Notes: generated by a model from the letters alone, not told the origin. Positions 33,855 through 42,615 are shown, numbered from the stretch's first letter. The stretch is 64,000 bases of DNA from Dickeya zeae NCPPB 2538 (GCF_000406165.1 NZ_CM001977.1:2714890-2778889), one strand, 5' to 3'. A program made the numbers and translations.

Positions 33855-34923
33855 CGCGCTCCTCCTGCGGTGGCTGGCGTAACTGACGCAGCAGCGCCAG
33901 CTCGGCCTGAAAGTCGACGTAATGCGGTAATTTGAGGTGAGAAACGAAACCCGCGGCTTCAACGTTGTCGGCATGCGACAACACAAACTCTTCGTCCTGC
34001 GCCGGGCTGCTGACCGGTTCCTGATAGGCAGGAGCCTGTAACGCCCGGTCCACCAATGCCATCGCCATCGCTTTGCGTTCCGCGCGGCCAAACACCAGCC
34101 CGTAACCACGGGTGAAATGCGGCGGTCGCTCTTCCGGCACCGTAAAGCCGTTGACCATTTCGCATTCGGTCAACAGGATGTCGCCGATTTCCAACGCAAA
34201 CCCCAACTCTTCCGGCTCTATCTCCACCATGACGTAACCGGTACGAATCTCACCGGCAAACGGATGGTTGCGGCCATAACCACGCTGGGTGGAATACCCC
34301 AACGCCAGCAGGAAGCCTTCATCGCCACGCGCCAGTTGCTGCAAGCGGGCACTGCGCGGCATCGGGTACGTTGGTGGATCGCGCGTGATATCCAGCGGCT
34401 CGCTGCCATCATCCTCCTCGACCGCCGCCAGCCCTTCCGCCGTCATCATGTCGAACATATGCGGGCAATGTTCCGCCAGCGGTTCCTCAGCCTTGGGCGC
34501 ACGCGGTGTTTCACCTTCCGCCAGCAAGGCGAAATCCAGCAACCGGTGGGTATAGTCATACGTCGGACCGAGCACCTGCCCACCGGGCAAGTCCTTATAG
34601 ACCGCCGAGATACGCCGCTCCAGTTGCATCCGCCCGGTATCCAGCGGCAGGCTATCCGCCAGCCGGGGCAGCGTGGTGCGATAAGCCCGCAGTAAAAAAA
34701 TTGCCTCGACCAGATCACCGCTTGCCTGTTTGATGGCCAGCGCCGCCAGCTCCCGGTCGTAAATGCCGCCTTCGGTCATCACCCGGTCTACCGCCAGCCC
34801 CAGTTGTTGCTCAATCTGCCCTGTCTGCACTTCGGCCTGTCGGGTATCACCACGCCGCAGGTTCGCCTGTAACTGATGGGCGGCCTCAATGGCTTTCTCG
34901 CCCCCTTTCACCGCGACATACAT
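33832..34923 (-). CDS. phnI: C-P lyase core subunit PhnI
   Basis: 363 residues. The start MYVAVKGGEKAIEAA and stretches such as VDRVMTEGGI, ISAVYKDLPGGQVLGPTYDYTHRLLDF and STQRGYGRNHPFAGEIR match PhnI closely. With PhnG, PhnH and PhnL it transfers the phosphonate onto ribose, displacing adenine from ATP. I use ATG 34923 (GGAGG just upstream), whose A is also the last base of the phnH stop (TGATG). Confidence 0.95.
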   Translation of the reverse strand: MYVAVKGGEKAIEAAHQLQANLRRGDTRQAEVQTGQIEQQLGLAVDRVMTEGGIYDRELAALAIKQASGDLVEAIFLLRAYRTTLPRLADSLPLDTGRMQLERRISAVYKDLPGGQVLGPTYDYTHRLLDFALLAEGETPRAPKAEEPLAEHCPHMFDMMTAEGLAAVEEDDGSEPLDITRDPPTYPMPRSARLQQLARGDEGFLLALGYSTQRGYGRNHPFAGEIRTGYVMVEIEPEELGFALEIGDILLTECEMVNGFTVPEERPPHFTRGYGLVFGRAERKAMAMALVDRALQAPAYQEPVSSPAQDEEFVLSHADNVEAAGFVSHLKLPHYVDFQAELALLRQLRQPPQEERDEHAERV

Positions 34924-35498
34924 CAGCACACCTCCACATGCGTGGTACGCGGCAACGCCATCAGCGCGTTGCCGCAGGTAAACAGAAAGTCCAGCCCGGT
35001 GGGGAACGCATGCGGGCGCTGTTCGAGGTAATCCAGCACACTGGCGGGTAACTGCGGCGCGATCATCCGCGCTTCGGCAATGCCCGGTCCGCTCAGGCGT
35101 AATGCGCGACCACCACCCAGTGCCGGCACTTCCAGCACCAGCGTGGTGCTGTTTTCCGGTGCCATCTCGTCACCAGCCGCAAACCCCGCCAGTGACAGTT
35201 CCCGGCTAACCGGCAGCAAAGCGAAGGCAGCAGCTTCACGCTCAACCAGTTTCACCCCGGTGTGAAACCGCAGGTTAGACAACAGCACCTCTTGCGATAA
35301 CGCTGGATCCAGCCAGAGCGGTGTTTCACGGTCCATCAGCGTCAAGACCACGGCGGTAGCAGAAGACGATAAACCGTCCCAACCGTTGTCATGATCCAGC
35401 GATACCACCACGCCCGGTTCGCTCATCGCTTTTAATATGCGGCGAAAGGCGTACTGCGCATCGCGCCACGGATGGGAAAAGCCTGCCAGTAACGTCAT
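34923..35498 (-). CDS. phnH: C-P lyase core subunit PhnH
   Basis: 191 residues, PhnH family (PLP-transferase-like fold without PLP). Seen: GFSHPWRDAQYAFRRILKAMSEPG at the N terminus and FPTGLDFLFTCGNALMALPR near the C terminus. It is a dimer bridging the C-P lyase core. It overlaps phnG by 4 nt and phnI by one base. Confidence 0.94.
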   Translation of the reverse strand: MTLLAGFSHPWRDAQYAFRRILKAMSEPGVVVSLDHDNGWDGLSSSATAVVLTLMDRETPLWLDPALSQEVLLSNLRFHTGVKLVEREAAAFALLPVSRELSLAGFAAGDEMAPENSTTLVLEVPALGGGRALRLSGPGIAEARMIAPQLPASVLDYLEQRPHAFPTGLDFLFTCGNALMALPRTTHVEVC

Positions 35499-35944
35499 GC
35501 GTTATCTCCCCGCACCAGCGTAAAGAAATCGACCTTGCTGCTGGCAATTTCCCGTGCGCGTTGCTGACGCAACTCGTCATGGGTCGCCGCCAGCGGCACG
35601 ATCAGTTGTTGGTAAAGCGCGCTTTGGGTACCTTGCTGTTGCAGCAAGCCATCAATCAATGCGCAGAGTTCGGCATGGGGTTTATTACGCCCCATCACAT
35701 AGCTGTAGCCACAGGTACCGTCATCCAGCCGGACTACCGCCCGCGTGACGGTGACATCGCCCAGCACGAAGCGATTGCCGGTTGCGCCCATACGCGCCTG
35801 CAAGCGGGTTAAACCGATTTCTGGTGCGCGCAGCAACTGCCAGGATGGCTGTAATGCCAGCGACAGCCAGTGACGCCGCAGTTGTTCCGCATCACTGTGC
35901 GCCAGTACCGACAGCCAGCGCTGCCGTGGGGTTTGGGTTGTCAT
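35495..35944 (-). CDS. phnG: C-P lyase core subunit PhnG
   Basis: 149 residues, PhnG family. RWLSVLAHS at the N terminus and VMGRNKPHAELCALIDGLLQ in the middle are its landmarks. It is part of the nucleosidase step that forms the ribosyl-triphosphonate. Its ATG follows the phnF stop without any gap, and it overlaps phnH by 4 nt. Confidence 0.94.
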   Translation of the reverse strand: MTTQTPRQRWLSVLAHSDAEQLRRHWLSLALQPSWQLLRAPEIGLTRLQARMGATGNRFVLGDVTVTRAVVRLDDGTCGYSYVMGRNKPHAELCALIDGLLQQQGTQSALYQQLIVPLAATHDELRQQRAREIASSKVDFFTLVRGDNA

Positions 35945-36664
35945 TCAGTGCTCCATGGTCAATTCGATCATGTCAGCGCGGGCCAGACTGACGGAATACT
36001 CCGCCACCCGGTCGCTGCCGTTACAGGTATTGAGCGTGCGGATACACATCAACGGGGTTTGCAGCGCCACTTCCAGCAGTTGCGCCTCTTTCGCCTGTGA
36101 TGCCCGGGCGCTGATGCGGGTTTGACGGCGGGTGAGTGACTGCTGTAGCTCACGCGCCAGAAATTCGTGCAACGACCCGCTGGTGAAACGCTGTAGCACG
36201 GGCCACCAGTCGAGATTCGGCAGGTAGTGATCGATTAGTGATACCGGTACGCCGTTAACCCGGCGCAGGGTTCGCAGATGAATCACCTCATCGCCCTCTT
36301 CCCGCCCCAGCGCCGCCGCCACGGGTGCATTAGCCGGTCGCAACACCGCCAGCAACCGCTCGCTGGTGGGGTGGCTCCCCTGCTCCAGCAGGTTCTGGCT
36401 AAAACGTGTTTGCGCGTGTAACGGGTAATCATAAGGACGCATCAGCACCAGAATGCCGATGCCACGCCGACGCTGAACCAGCCCTTTATTGACCAGTTCA
36501 TCCACCGCCCGGCGCAGCGTATGGCGATTGACGTCATAACGTGCCGCCAGTTGCTGTTCGGATGGCAGATAGTCACCGCAGCGATACACCGTGCGCAGCT
36601 CTTCTTCCAGCCGGGCAGCGATGGCCTGATACACAGTGGTAGGATGTCTAGATAACCTGTCCAT
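35945..36664 (-). CDS. phnF: GntR-family regulator PhnF
   Basis: 239 residues. The N-terminal winged helix (YLPSEQQLAARYDVNRHTLRRA) is GntR-type and the rest is the UTRA effector domain (GSHPTSERLL, LRTLRRVNGVPVSLIDHY, AEYSVSLARADMIELTMEH). It is close to E. coli PhnF and begins the operon instead of lying in the middle. The start at ATG 36664 has AGGAG 6 nt upstream; the frame runs 23 codons further but without family similarity. Confidence 0.93.
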   Translation of the reverse strand: MDRLSRHPTTVYQAIAARLEEELRTVYRCGDYLPSEQQLAARYDVNRHTLRRAVDELVNKGLVQRRRGIGILVLMRPYDYPLHAQTRFSQNLLEQGSHPTSERLLAVLRPANAPVAAALGREEGDEVIHLRTLRRVNGVPVSLIDHYLPNLDWWPVLQRFTSGSLHEFLARELQQSLTRRQTRISARASQAKEAQLLEVALQTPLMCIRTLNTCNGSDRVAEYSVSLARADMIELTMEH

Positions 36665-37150
36665 AAAAAACTCCTGCTCGCAGGTTCGACTCCGCATCCC
36701 AACTGGCACACGGATTTTGCTTAACCCCGACACCGGGCCAGAACGCAGCCAGCTATCGGCATGGTTGACGTCTCAGTCAGGGAAATTGGGGGTTATGTTG
36801 ACAACACTGTGTGACAGGCTGGCGAAGCGCGGATGACGAAATAGTGAAGGAAAAAGGACAGGTGGGGACGTGGGTGGTGAATGAGGATCGTTTATTTGCT
36901 CAGATTTGAGCTGATACGTTGTGGTTTAGGGCTGTGTTTCATCTGATGGGTGGGTTTGGCTTTGTGTCAGATATAGCCATTCGCACCCTGAGAATTTCGC
37001 TTTTAAGTGAGTCAGGATATGCGCTTACTGGTTAAGCGGACGTTGATAACATTTTGATATGTTACTTTATGGGGAGCCGGTCAGTTAAGGGACACAGCCT
37101 AAGATTGACTAAATTTTACTAATGATTCAGATATGTTCGTTATCTCAGGC
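36665..37150. other. Intergenic region upstream of phnF
   Basis: 486 nt without a gene. The phnF promoter must be in the first half. On the minus strand CTGTCAC (36809-36815) and TTGTCAA (36796-36802) resemble Pho 7-mers, but their spacing is 6 nt instead of 4, so I do not call a box. A weak 6-bp hairpin (TAACAT/ATGTTA, 37047-37064) lies downstream of the LysR gene. The right half is visibly AT-richer. Confidence 0.4.
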
Positions 37151-38065
37151 TCATTTCATTGAGTTGTAAACTTTGAATGCGGGATTTTTTTCAAAAATTT
37201 CAGCAACAAAATCCATGAACACAATCGCCCGTTTTGGTAAAAGTCGATTAGCAACATAAACGGCTTGAATGGGAACGGGCGGTGCAGTGTAATCAGTCAG
37301 TAATAATTGTAAGTTGCCATTTGCCAGTCCCTCCTCGAACAGCCATTCTGGGCCCTGTGCGATCCCAACCCCGGCATTGACAAATTTCTGTACTGCCTCC
37401 GGTGAATTGACCCTGAGCCGACCAGAAATAGGGACATTGATATCCTGAAATCTCCATGTAGCTCCTGTTGTTAGCAAGGTATAGATCAAACAATCATGTT
37501 TTTTTAAATCCTCTGGGGTATTAGGGGTTCCATGTTTAGCTAAGTACTTGTTACTGGCAACACAGACTCGCTCATACATGCCAAGTCTGCGGGCACGCAT
37601 AGCACTGTCCTCCAGGTGTCCAATGCGGATTGCCAGCTCAGCCCCTTCATCAACGAGATTGATATAGCGGTCATTAATCTGTAGCTCGAGTGTTAGCTCA
37701 GGGTAGCGTTCTAAAAAATCCGGGATGTGCGGGACTAAGAATGTGTGAGCCAATGCGGTGGGGCAAGCAACGCGTAATAGCCCTGTGGGCGTAACATTTT
37801 CCCTGAAAGAAGACTCTGACTCTTCGACGGCTTCCAGAATACGCCTTGCTTCCAAATAATAACGTTCTCCTTCAGGCGTCAGGGAAAGCTTGCGGGTTGA
37901 TCGGTGAAGTAATCGTGTCTGCAAATGCTCTTCAAGGGTTGCAACATGACGACTCACGTTCGGTTGCCCTAAGCCTAAATCCCTGCCGGCTGCGGAAAAG
38001 CTGCCTGTTTCAGCGGTACGGACAAAGCATGTCATCAAAAGTAATCTGTCCATCCTAAAATCCAT
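37151..38065 (-). CDS. LysR-family regulator
   Basis: 304 residues. N-terminal HTH MDRLLLMTCFVRTAETGSFS with LGLGQPNVSRHVATLEEHL; then the substrate domain (GLLRVACPTALAHTFLVPHI). This sub-group usually controls a divergent oxidoreductase gene. It diverges from the SDR gene, with 125 nt between the starts, so it is the likely regulator of the SDR-GST pair. The start could be 38065 or 38053 (MDRLLL), the latter being the more usual form of this family. Confidence 0.85.
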   Translation of the reverse strand: MDFRMDRLLLMTCFVRTAETGSFSAAGRDLGLGQPNVSRHVATLEEHLQTRLLHRSTRKLSLTPEGERYYLEARRILEAVEESESSFRENVTPTGLLRVACPTALAHTFLVPHIPDFLERYPELTLELQINDRYINLVDEGAELAIRIGHLEDSAMRARRLGMYERVCVASNKYLAKHGTPNTPEDLKKHDCLIYTLLTTGATWRFQDINVPISGRLRVNSPEAVQKFVNAGVGIAQGPEWLFEEGLANGNLQLLLTDYTAPPVPIQAVYVANRLLPKRAIVFMDFVAEIFEKNPAFKVYNSMK

Positions 38066-38190
38066 TCATGCTTTTAATGCATGGAACATATTTAAAAATA
38101 CAATCTTATCACTTTTTGGGCATGAGCATACAGTGGCTACCACATCGGCCACTCGCCGATCGATTGTTAAAACTCACAGGAGATTTTTAT

Positions 38191-38937
38191 ATGTCCAGAT
38201 TACAAGGTAAACGCGCACTGATTACGGGTGGAACAAGTGGTATTGGTCTTGAAACAGCGAAGCTGTTCGTGGCGGAAGGTGCCCGCGTAATTGTTACCGG
38301 TGTTAACCCTGACTCTATCGAAAAAGCAAAAGCAGAGCTGGGTAATGAGGTTTTAGTCGTGAGTGCGGATTCCGCGGATGTGAATGCACAGAAAGCTCTG
38401 GCTCAAACGGTTAAGGAACACTTTGGTGAACTGGATATCGCTTTCCTGAATGCGGGTATATCAATGTATATGCCCATCGAGGTATGGACAGAAGAGATGT
38501 TCGACCGTATTTACGATATCAACGTTAAAGGCCCTTACTTCCTAATGCAGGCACTGCTGCCGGTGTTCGCAGGCTCTGCATCAGTGGTCTTTAATACATC
38601 TATAAATGCTCACACCGGACCTGAGAACTCTTCCGTTTATGGCTCAACCAAAGCGGCATTGCTGAACATGTCAAAAACACTTTCTAACGAGTTACTTTCT
38701 CGTGGAATTCGTATCAACGCAGTGAGCCCAGGCCCAGTTGACACACCGCTTTATGATAAGGCGGGGATTCCAGTGGAATATCATGATCAAGTGATGAAAG
38801 ATATCGTTGCAACCATCCCAGCAGGTCGTTTTGGTAAGCCTCAAGAAGTAGCGCAAGCGGTACTTTACTTCGCATCTGATGAGTCTGCCTGGACCGTGGG
38901 TTCAGAAATCATCATCGACGGCGGCGTTTCAATCTAA
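38191..38937 (+). CDS. Short-chain dehydrogenase/reductase
   Basis: 248 residues, classical SDR. TGGTSGIG at residues 12-19 binds the nucleotide, LNAGIS is the NAG motif, and YGSTK holds the catalytic Tyr and Lys; the C terminus ends SEIIIDGGVSI as in the family. I choose ATG 38191, with CAGGAG upstream, over longer upstream starts. Substrate unknown. It is followed after 79 nt by a GST gene and preceded by a divergent LysR gene, an arrangement often seen for reductive detoxification of reactive carbonyls (inference). Confidence 0.88.
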   Translation: MSRLQGKRALITGGTSGIGLETAKLFVAEGARVIVTGVNPDSIEKAKAELGNEVLVVSADSADVNAQKALAQTVKEHFGELDIAFLNAGISMYMPIEVWTEEMFDRIYDINVKGPYFLMQALLPVFAGSASVVFNTSINAHTGPENSSVYGSTKAALLNMSKTLSNELLSRGIRINAVSPGPVDTPLYDKAGIPVEYHDQVMKDIVATIPAGRFGKPQEVAQAVLYFASDESAWTVGSEIIIDGGVSI

Positions 38938-38966
38938 GCCACCAAAATAAGATTTACCGTTCGTCA

Positions 38967-38994
38967 AGCCCGCCACCTTTTATGGCGGCGGGCT
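38967..38994 (+). repeat. Hairpin between the SDR and GST genes
   Basis: AGCCCGCC and GGCGGGCT form an 8-bp stem, with a further CC/GG pair inside, then ATCATTTTAT. It could be a weak terminator, limiting GST expression from the SDR promoter. Confidence 0.5.
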
Positions 38995-39016
38995 ATCATT
39001 TTATCTGGAGTTTGAG

Positions 39017-39691
39017 ATGTCTACCCACGACCTAACACTTATTAGCCACCCACTGTGTCCCTTTGTGCAGCGTTCAGCGATCGTTCTTCTCGAAAAAAAT
39101 GTGCCATTTGAACGCGTAAATGTAGACCTATCGGCGAAGCCTGATTGGTTTCTTGCTCTGTCACCCACTGGCAAGGTGCCACTACTTAAAGTGCGTCAGG
39201 CAAACGGCGAAGATGCCATTATTTTTGAGAGCATGGTGATCTGCGAGTACCTTAATGAAACGCAAGACGGTGATTCGATGTATGCTGACAATGCATTAGT
39301 AAGAGCCAGACAGCGCGCATGGATCGAGTTCTCTACATCAATGCTTAGAAATGCATGGCAATTTTTAAATGCGACTGATCAGGCCATCGCAGACAGCAAA
39401 CTCGCGGTGTTCCGTGAGCAACTTGAACGTATTGAATCCGAATTGAGCTTAGGGCCTTATTTCTCTGGTGCCGAATTCAGTATGGTTGATGCGGTCTACG
39501 CGCCTATTTTCCGCTACTTCTCCATCATCGATGCATCAGTATCTGAGGCGATTTTTGAGGGACTTCCGCGTACTTCCGCATGGATAGCTGCACTTGCGAA
39601 AAGGGAAAGCATAAAAGCCGCTGTATCATCAGATTATGCCGAACTTTTCCAAAATCATCTTCGTCAGCATTCTGCAATTCTCGCTACTTGA
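39017..39691 (+). CDS. Glutathione S-transferase family protein
   Basis: 224 residues. The thioredoxin-like N-terminal domain begins LTLISHPLCPFVQRSAIVL, with CPF in the place of the catalytic Cys of omega-type GSTs, and SPTGKVPLL and ESMVICEYL form the glutathione site; the rest is the helical domain. Omega-type enzymes mostly do thiol transfer or reduction rather than classic conjugation. A good ribosome binding site (GGAG) precedes the ATG. Confidence 0.87.
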   Translation: MSTHDLTLISHPLCPFVQRSAIVLLEKNVPFERVNVDLSAKPDWFLALSPTGKVPLLKVRQANGEDAIIFESMVICEYLNETQDGDSMYADNALVRARQRAWIEFSTSMLRNAWQFLNATDQAIADSKLAVFREQLERIESELSLGPYFSGAEFSMVDAVYAPIFRYFSIIDASVSEAIFEGLPRTSAWIAALAKRESIKAAVSSDYAELFQNHLRQHSAILAT

Positions 39692-39785
39692 AGATATTAA
39701 CTCGGCGACCGTGACCTAATCCCTGTTGATTAACACACTGTAATGTTAGTAATCCCGCCACCAACTGAGAGAACAATTTTGAACT

Positions 39786-39807
39786 TCCGCTCTTCACTCT
39801 GAGCGGA
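39786..39807. repeat. Stem-loop in the GST-DUF3916 gap
   Basis: TCCGCTC and GAGCGGA form a perfect 7-bp stem with an 8-nt loop, between two convergent genes. It lacks a T tract. The stretch 39775-39850 looks like a worn repeat, but I cannot assign it. Confidence 0.4.
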
Positions 39808-39914
39808 CCTTGTGGCAACGATGTCCGCCAAGTGCCAATAGTTGACTATAAGGGGTGATTATTTGTGGAACTGAACGCTGCCAGAGCAGGTCTGAGCAAA
39901 TACAGGTAAAGTCA

Positions 39915-40454
39915 CTATAACTGCCCATAATACCAGCGCTCGCCTGAAAACCACTCATCCGGGTCGTCACCGCCATAGTAATCAAATGTAATGCCTAATT
40001 CCTGCACTCCATTAGGAAGAATAAGCCCCCACTCCTGGGCAAGGCTTCGTTCTCTGATGAGTACCGATGAACCGTTTTCAGAACGGCTCTCTGTAATGAA
40101 ACTTTGAAAGTATTCCTCCGAGCGAAATAAACAGACTTCACTTGTAAACATATCCGGGAGGCAAATTACGGTAGTTATTCGAGGGATGCCATCACAACCT
40201 GCGGTGGCGAGCATCAGGTTGTAACAGGCATTAATCATGGCCTGCGCGCAGGCTGCCTTAGTTTCTTGTTTACTGTATTTTCCTTGAATAAGATTAATTT
40301 CTACGGGTATCTTGTAATTCCAGTAATGTTGATCCTCAGCGAAATCTGCGCGTTCTGGATTATGAAAGGTTTCAGCCCAACGGTTAAGTGACCTTATACG
40401 CCGGGGGATGTTTCGTACTTTTGTGCGGTTATCCCTGCATAAACGCCTGCTCAT
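39915..40454 (-). CDS. Uncharacterised protein resembling DUF3916
   Basis: 179 residues. It begins with a very basic stretch (MSRRLCRDNRTKVRNIPRRI) then RSLNRWAETFHNPE, which I associate with the DUF3916 family; function unknown. No signal peptide or membrane segment. It contains several Cys (AACAQAMINACYN, ATAGCDG) and ends with an aromatic tail WFSGERWYYGQL. A good ribosome binding site (AGGAAG) precedes it. Such proteins are often found alone in variable regions; immunity or toxin-linked roles have been proposed for neighbours but nothing here shows it. Confidence 0.6.
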   Translation of the reverse strand: MSRRLCRDNRTKVRNIPRRIRSLNRWAETFHNPERADFAEDQHYWNYKIPVEINLIQGKYSKQETKAACAQAMINACYNLMLATAGCDGIPRITTVICLPDMFTSEVCLFRSEEYFQSFITESRSENGSSVLIRERSLAQEWGLILPNGVQELGITFDYYGGDDPDEWFSGERWYYGQL

Positions 40455-40725
40455 ATTGTTAACTTCCTGCTTTTTTATTGACTATCAACTTAGTCGCATA
40501 ACCATACCACTGTTATTTTCTATACCAAACAAAAACCAAAAATGCGGCCATGAATCCTAACGTCATTCTCCCCATAAAATATCTCTTGCAAGCTCCCTTA
40601 GAAACTTGACAATATATCGTACCATATCAATTACCAGATTTAAAATCTGTCGATATCGTATTCATATTATATGCCATTTAGATTTACAACAATTTTCTTT
40701 ACCTCATTCAATACAAGTGAATAAA

Positions 40726-41028
40726 ATGCAGAGAATCCGCGCCAACATACCAAGACTCACCCTCCTCTTTTTCCTGTTACCGTGGCAGGTTACGTTAGCG
40801 AATAACGTTCATTTACCTGACGACGTACAACGCTTTTTAGATAACGCGGAGGAATGTCAGTATTTATCTGGAGAGTGGGACAGCACATTGCCTAAATCAC
40901 GTCAGCGTGAAATTGAGCGAGAAGTGGATAAATATTGTAAGCCGGCGAAAAAGCAACAGAAGGAACTCAGAAATAAGTACAAAGGAAATCAGGAAATAGA
41001 AGGCAAGCTTAGCGAATATGATTTCTAA
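40726..41028 (+). CDS. Small secreted protein of unknown function
   Basis: 100 residues from ATG 40726. A signal peptide (MQRIRANIPRLTLLFFLLPW, cleavage probably after TLA) is followed by a small charged domain: LPDDVQRFLDNAEECQYLSGEW, then REIEREVDKYCKPAKKQQ and NKYKGNQ. Two Cys could form a disulfide. The pattern (Cys, SGEW, Cys, KY) recurs in many proteobacterial periplasmic proteins without known function. The ribosome binding site is poor; GTG 40717 is a possible earlier start. Confidence 0.55.
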   Translation: MQRIRANIPRLTLLFFLLPWQVTLANNVHLPDDVQRFLDNAEECQYLSGEWDSTLPKSRQREIEREVDKYCKPAKKQQKELRNKYKGNQEIEGKLSEYDF

Positions 41029-41055
41029 TTTCTCGTCGATACCGACTGTTTACCC

Positions 41056-41090
41056 CAAAAAAAAGCCAGTCGACGAATCAGACTGGCTTT
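41056..41090 (-). terminator. Intrinsic terminator of patA
   Basis: On the minus strand AAAGCCAGTC and GACTGGCTTT make a 10-bp stem followed by T5. It lies 44 nt after the patA stop. On the plus strand it may also stop the small secreted-protein gene, with a weaker T tract. Confidence 0.88.
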
Positions 41091-41133
41091 ATGTATCGGC
41101 TCAGCACAGGGCTGAACGCTGCTAGGTGGGTGT

Positions 41134-42552
41134 TCACTGAAGTGCGAGTTCCTTATTAACAGGTTTAGGTTTGGCGTCGTCCACACCGGTTGCCCGTAGC
41201 CTCGCCAGCGCCCGTTCTGCCTCTTGCAGCACGTGCTGACATTGCTCTGGGGTAATGGTTAACGGCGGTTCAATACGAATCGACTTGGCATTATTCAGCG
41301 TGCCTGCCACCAGCACCCGGCGCTGGAACAGTTCACTGGCAAACGCATAGCCGATCGCGTTTTCTCTGAATTCAATCGCCTGTAGCAGGCCCTTGCCACG
41401 CGCTTCCACAATCAAATCAGGATACGCAGCAGCCAGTCGTTGCAGCCCGGTCAGCAGAAACGCCCCCTGACGTGCCGCCTGCTCCGCCAGATTATCACGC
41501 AGCAGTACGTTGATGGTGGCCAGCGCCGCCGCACACGCCAATGGGTTACCGCCAAAGGTGGTGGTGTGCAGGAACGGGTTGTCAAACAGTACCGAAAAGA
41601 CCTCTTCGGTCGCGACCGTTGCCCCAATCGGCATCACGCCGCCGCCAAGCGCTTTCGCCAGACACAGGATATCGGGTTGCACGCCATAGTGCTCACAGGC
41701 AAACATCTTGCCGGTACGCCCCATGCCGGTTTGTACTTCATCGAGGATTAGCAACGCGCCGGTCTCATCGCACAATGCGCGAACCGCAGGCAGATACTGA
41801 TCCGGCGGCACAATGACCCCACCTTCACCCTGAATCGGCTCCAGAATCACCGCAGCGATGCCTTCGCCGTTGCGCTGGCACTGCTCGATTTTCTGTCGCA
41901 TCGCCTGGATATCACCAAACGGCACATGGTGAAAACCGGGCAATAATGGCATGAACGGACGACGGAATACCGGTTTGGCGGTAGCGGATAACGCGCCCAG
42001 CGATTTACCGTGGAATGCGCCGTGGGTAGCGATGAAGCTGAACTTACCACGCGGTGACTGGTAGGCTTTCGCCAGCTTGATCGCCGCTTCCACCGACTCG
42101 GTGCCGCTGTTGCAAAAGAAACTGTACTTCAGCGTACCCGGTGTAATGGCCGCCAGCGTTTTTGCCAGCATGGCACGCAGCGGATCGAGCAGTTCCTGAC
42201 TGTGCAACGGCTGTTTGGAAAGTTGCTTTTCCACGGCGGCCACGACGGTGGGGTTGCGATGACCGACATTGAAAATGCCATAACCGCCGAGACAATCGAG
42301 GTATTCGTTACCCTGTGTATCAAGCAGCGTGTTGGGGCCGCTGGCGCGCCATTCTACCGCACCGAAGCTGCCACCGGAGGTGACGGATTTTCTGTACTCC
42401 AGAAAACCGGGATTGACGTACTCACGAAATGCATTGAGCGTTTCACGATTGAGCGCCGCCATCGCGTCGGCGGTAAGGGTATCGCTCATAATTAAATCAA
42501 GCGCCTGCTGAGAACACTCTAGCGGGTTGAAATGTGACGGTTGTCTGGACAA
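41134..42552 (-). CDS. patA: Putrescine aminotransferase PatA
   Basis: 472 residues, class-III aminotransferase. K300 in LAKALGGGVMP is the PLP lysine at the same number as in E. coli PatA; ILEPIQGEGGVI and LILDEVQTGMGRTG are conserved. It turns putrescine plus 2-oxoglutarate into 4-aminobutanal (pyrroline) and glutamate. The start is TTG 42552, with AAGGAG 6 nt upstream; E. coli patA is also annotated with a TTG start. It is about 13 residues longer than E. coli at the C terminus. A sigma-54 type promoter and a perfect palindrome lie just upstream. Confidence 0.93.
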   Translation of the reverse strand: MSRQPSHFNPLECSQQALDLIMSDTLTADAMAALNRETLNAFREYVNPGFLEYRKSVTSGGSFGAVEWRASGPNTLLDTQGNEYLDCLGGYGIFNVGHRNPTVVAAVEKQLSKQPLHSQELLDPLRAMLAKTLAAITPGTLKYSFFCNSGTESVEAAIKLAKAYQSPRGKFSFIATHGAFHGKSLGALSATAKPVFRRPFMPLLPGFHHVPFGDIQAMRQKIEQCQRNGEGIAAVILEPIQGEGGVIVPPDQYLPAVRALCDETGALLILDEVQTGMGRTGKMFACEHYGVQPDILCLAKALGGGVMPIGATVATEEVFSVLFDNPFLHTTTFGGNPLACAAALATINVLLRDNLAEQAARQGAFLLTGLQRLAAAYPDLIVEARGKGLLQAIEFRENAIGYAFASELFQRRVLVAGTLNNAKSIRIEPPLTITPEQCQHVLQEAERALARLRATGVDDAKPKPVNKELALQ

Positions 42553-42572
42553 AATGTGCTCCTTGGGGGTGA

Positions 42573-42588
42573 GGTATCACGTGATACC
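42573..42588. promoter_or_regulatory. Perfect 16-bp palindrome in the patA 5' region
   Basis: GGTATCACGTGATACC is fully symmetric. It lies right after the start predicted from the -24/-12 promoter and before the ribosome binding site, a place where a dimeric repressor would block transcription. Regulator unknown. Confidence 0.6.
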
Positions 42589-42599
42589 AATTTAAGTAA

Positions 42600-42615
42600 T
42601 GCATAGAACGCACCA
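42600..42615 (-). promoter_or_regulatory. Sigma-54 promoter of patA
   Basis: TGGTGCGTTCTATGCA has GG and GC 10 nt apart and keeps most of TGGCAC-N5-TTGCA. Transcription would start near 42589. E. coli patA is known to be sigma-54 dependent, which supports the call. Confidence 0.7.

Noticed and set aside
33867..34109. Long N-terminal extension of phnJ
   Set aside because: This stretch is the phnI gene in another frame; PhnJ similarity begins at MNTLSGYN.
36796..36815. Pho-box-like pair upstream of phnF
   Set aside because: The two 7-mers are 6 nt apart instead of 4, and the second is only 5 of 7.
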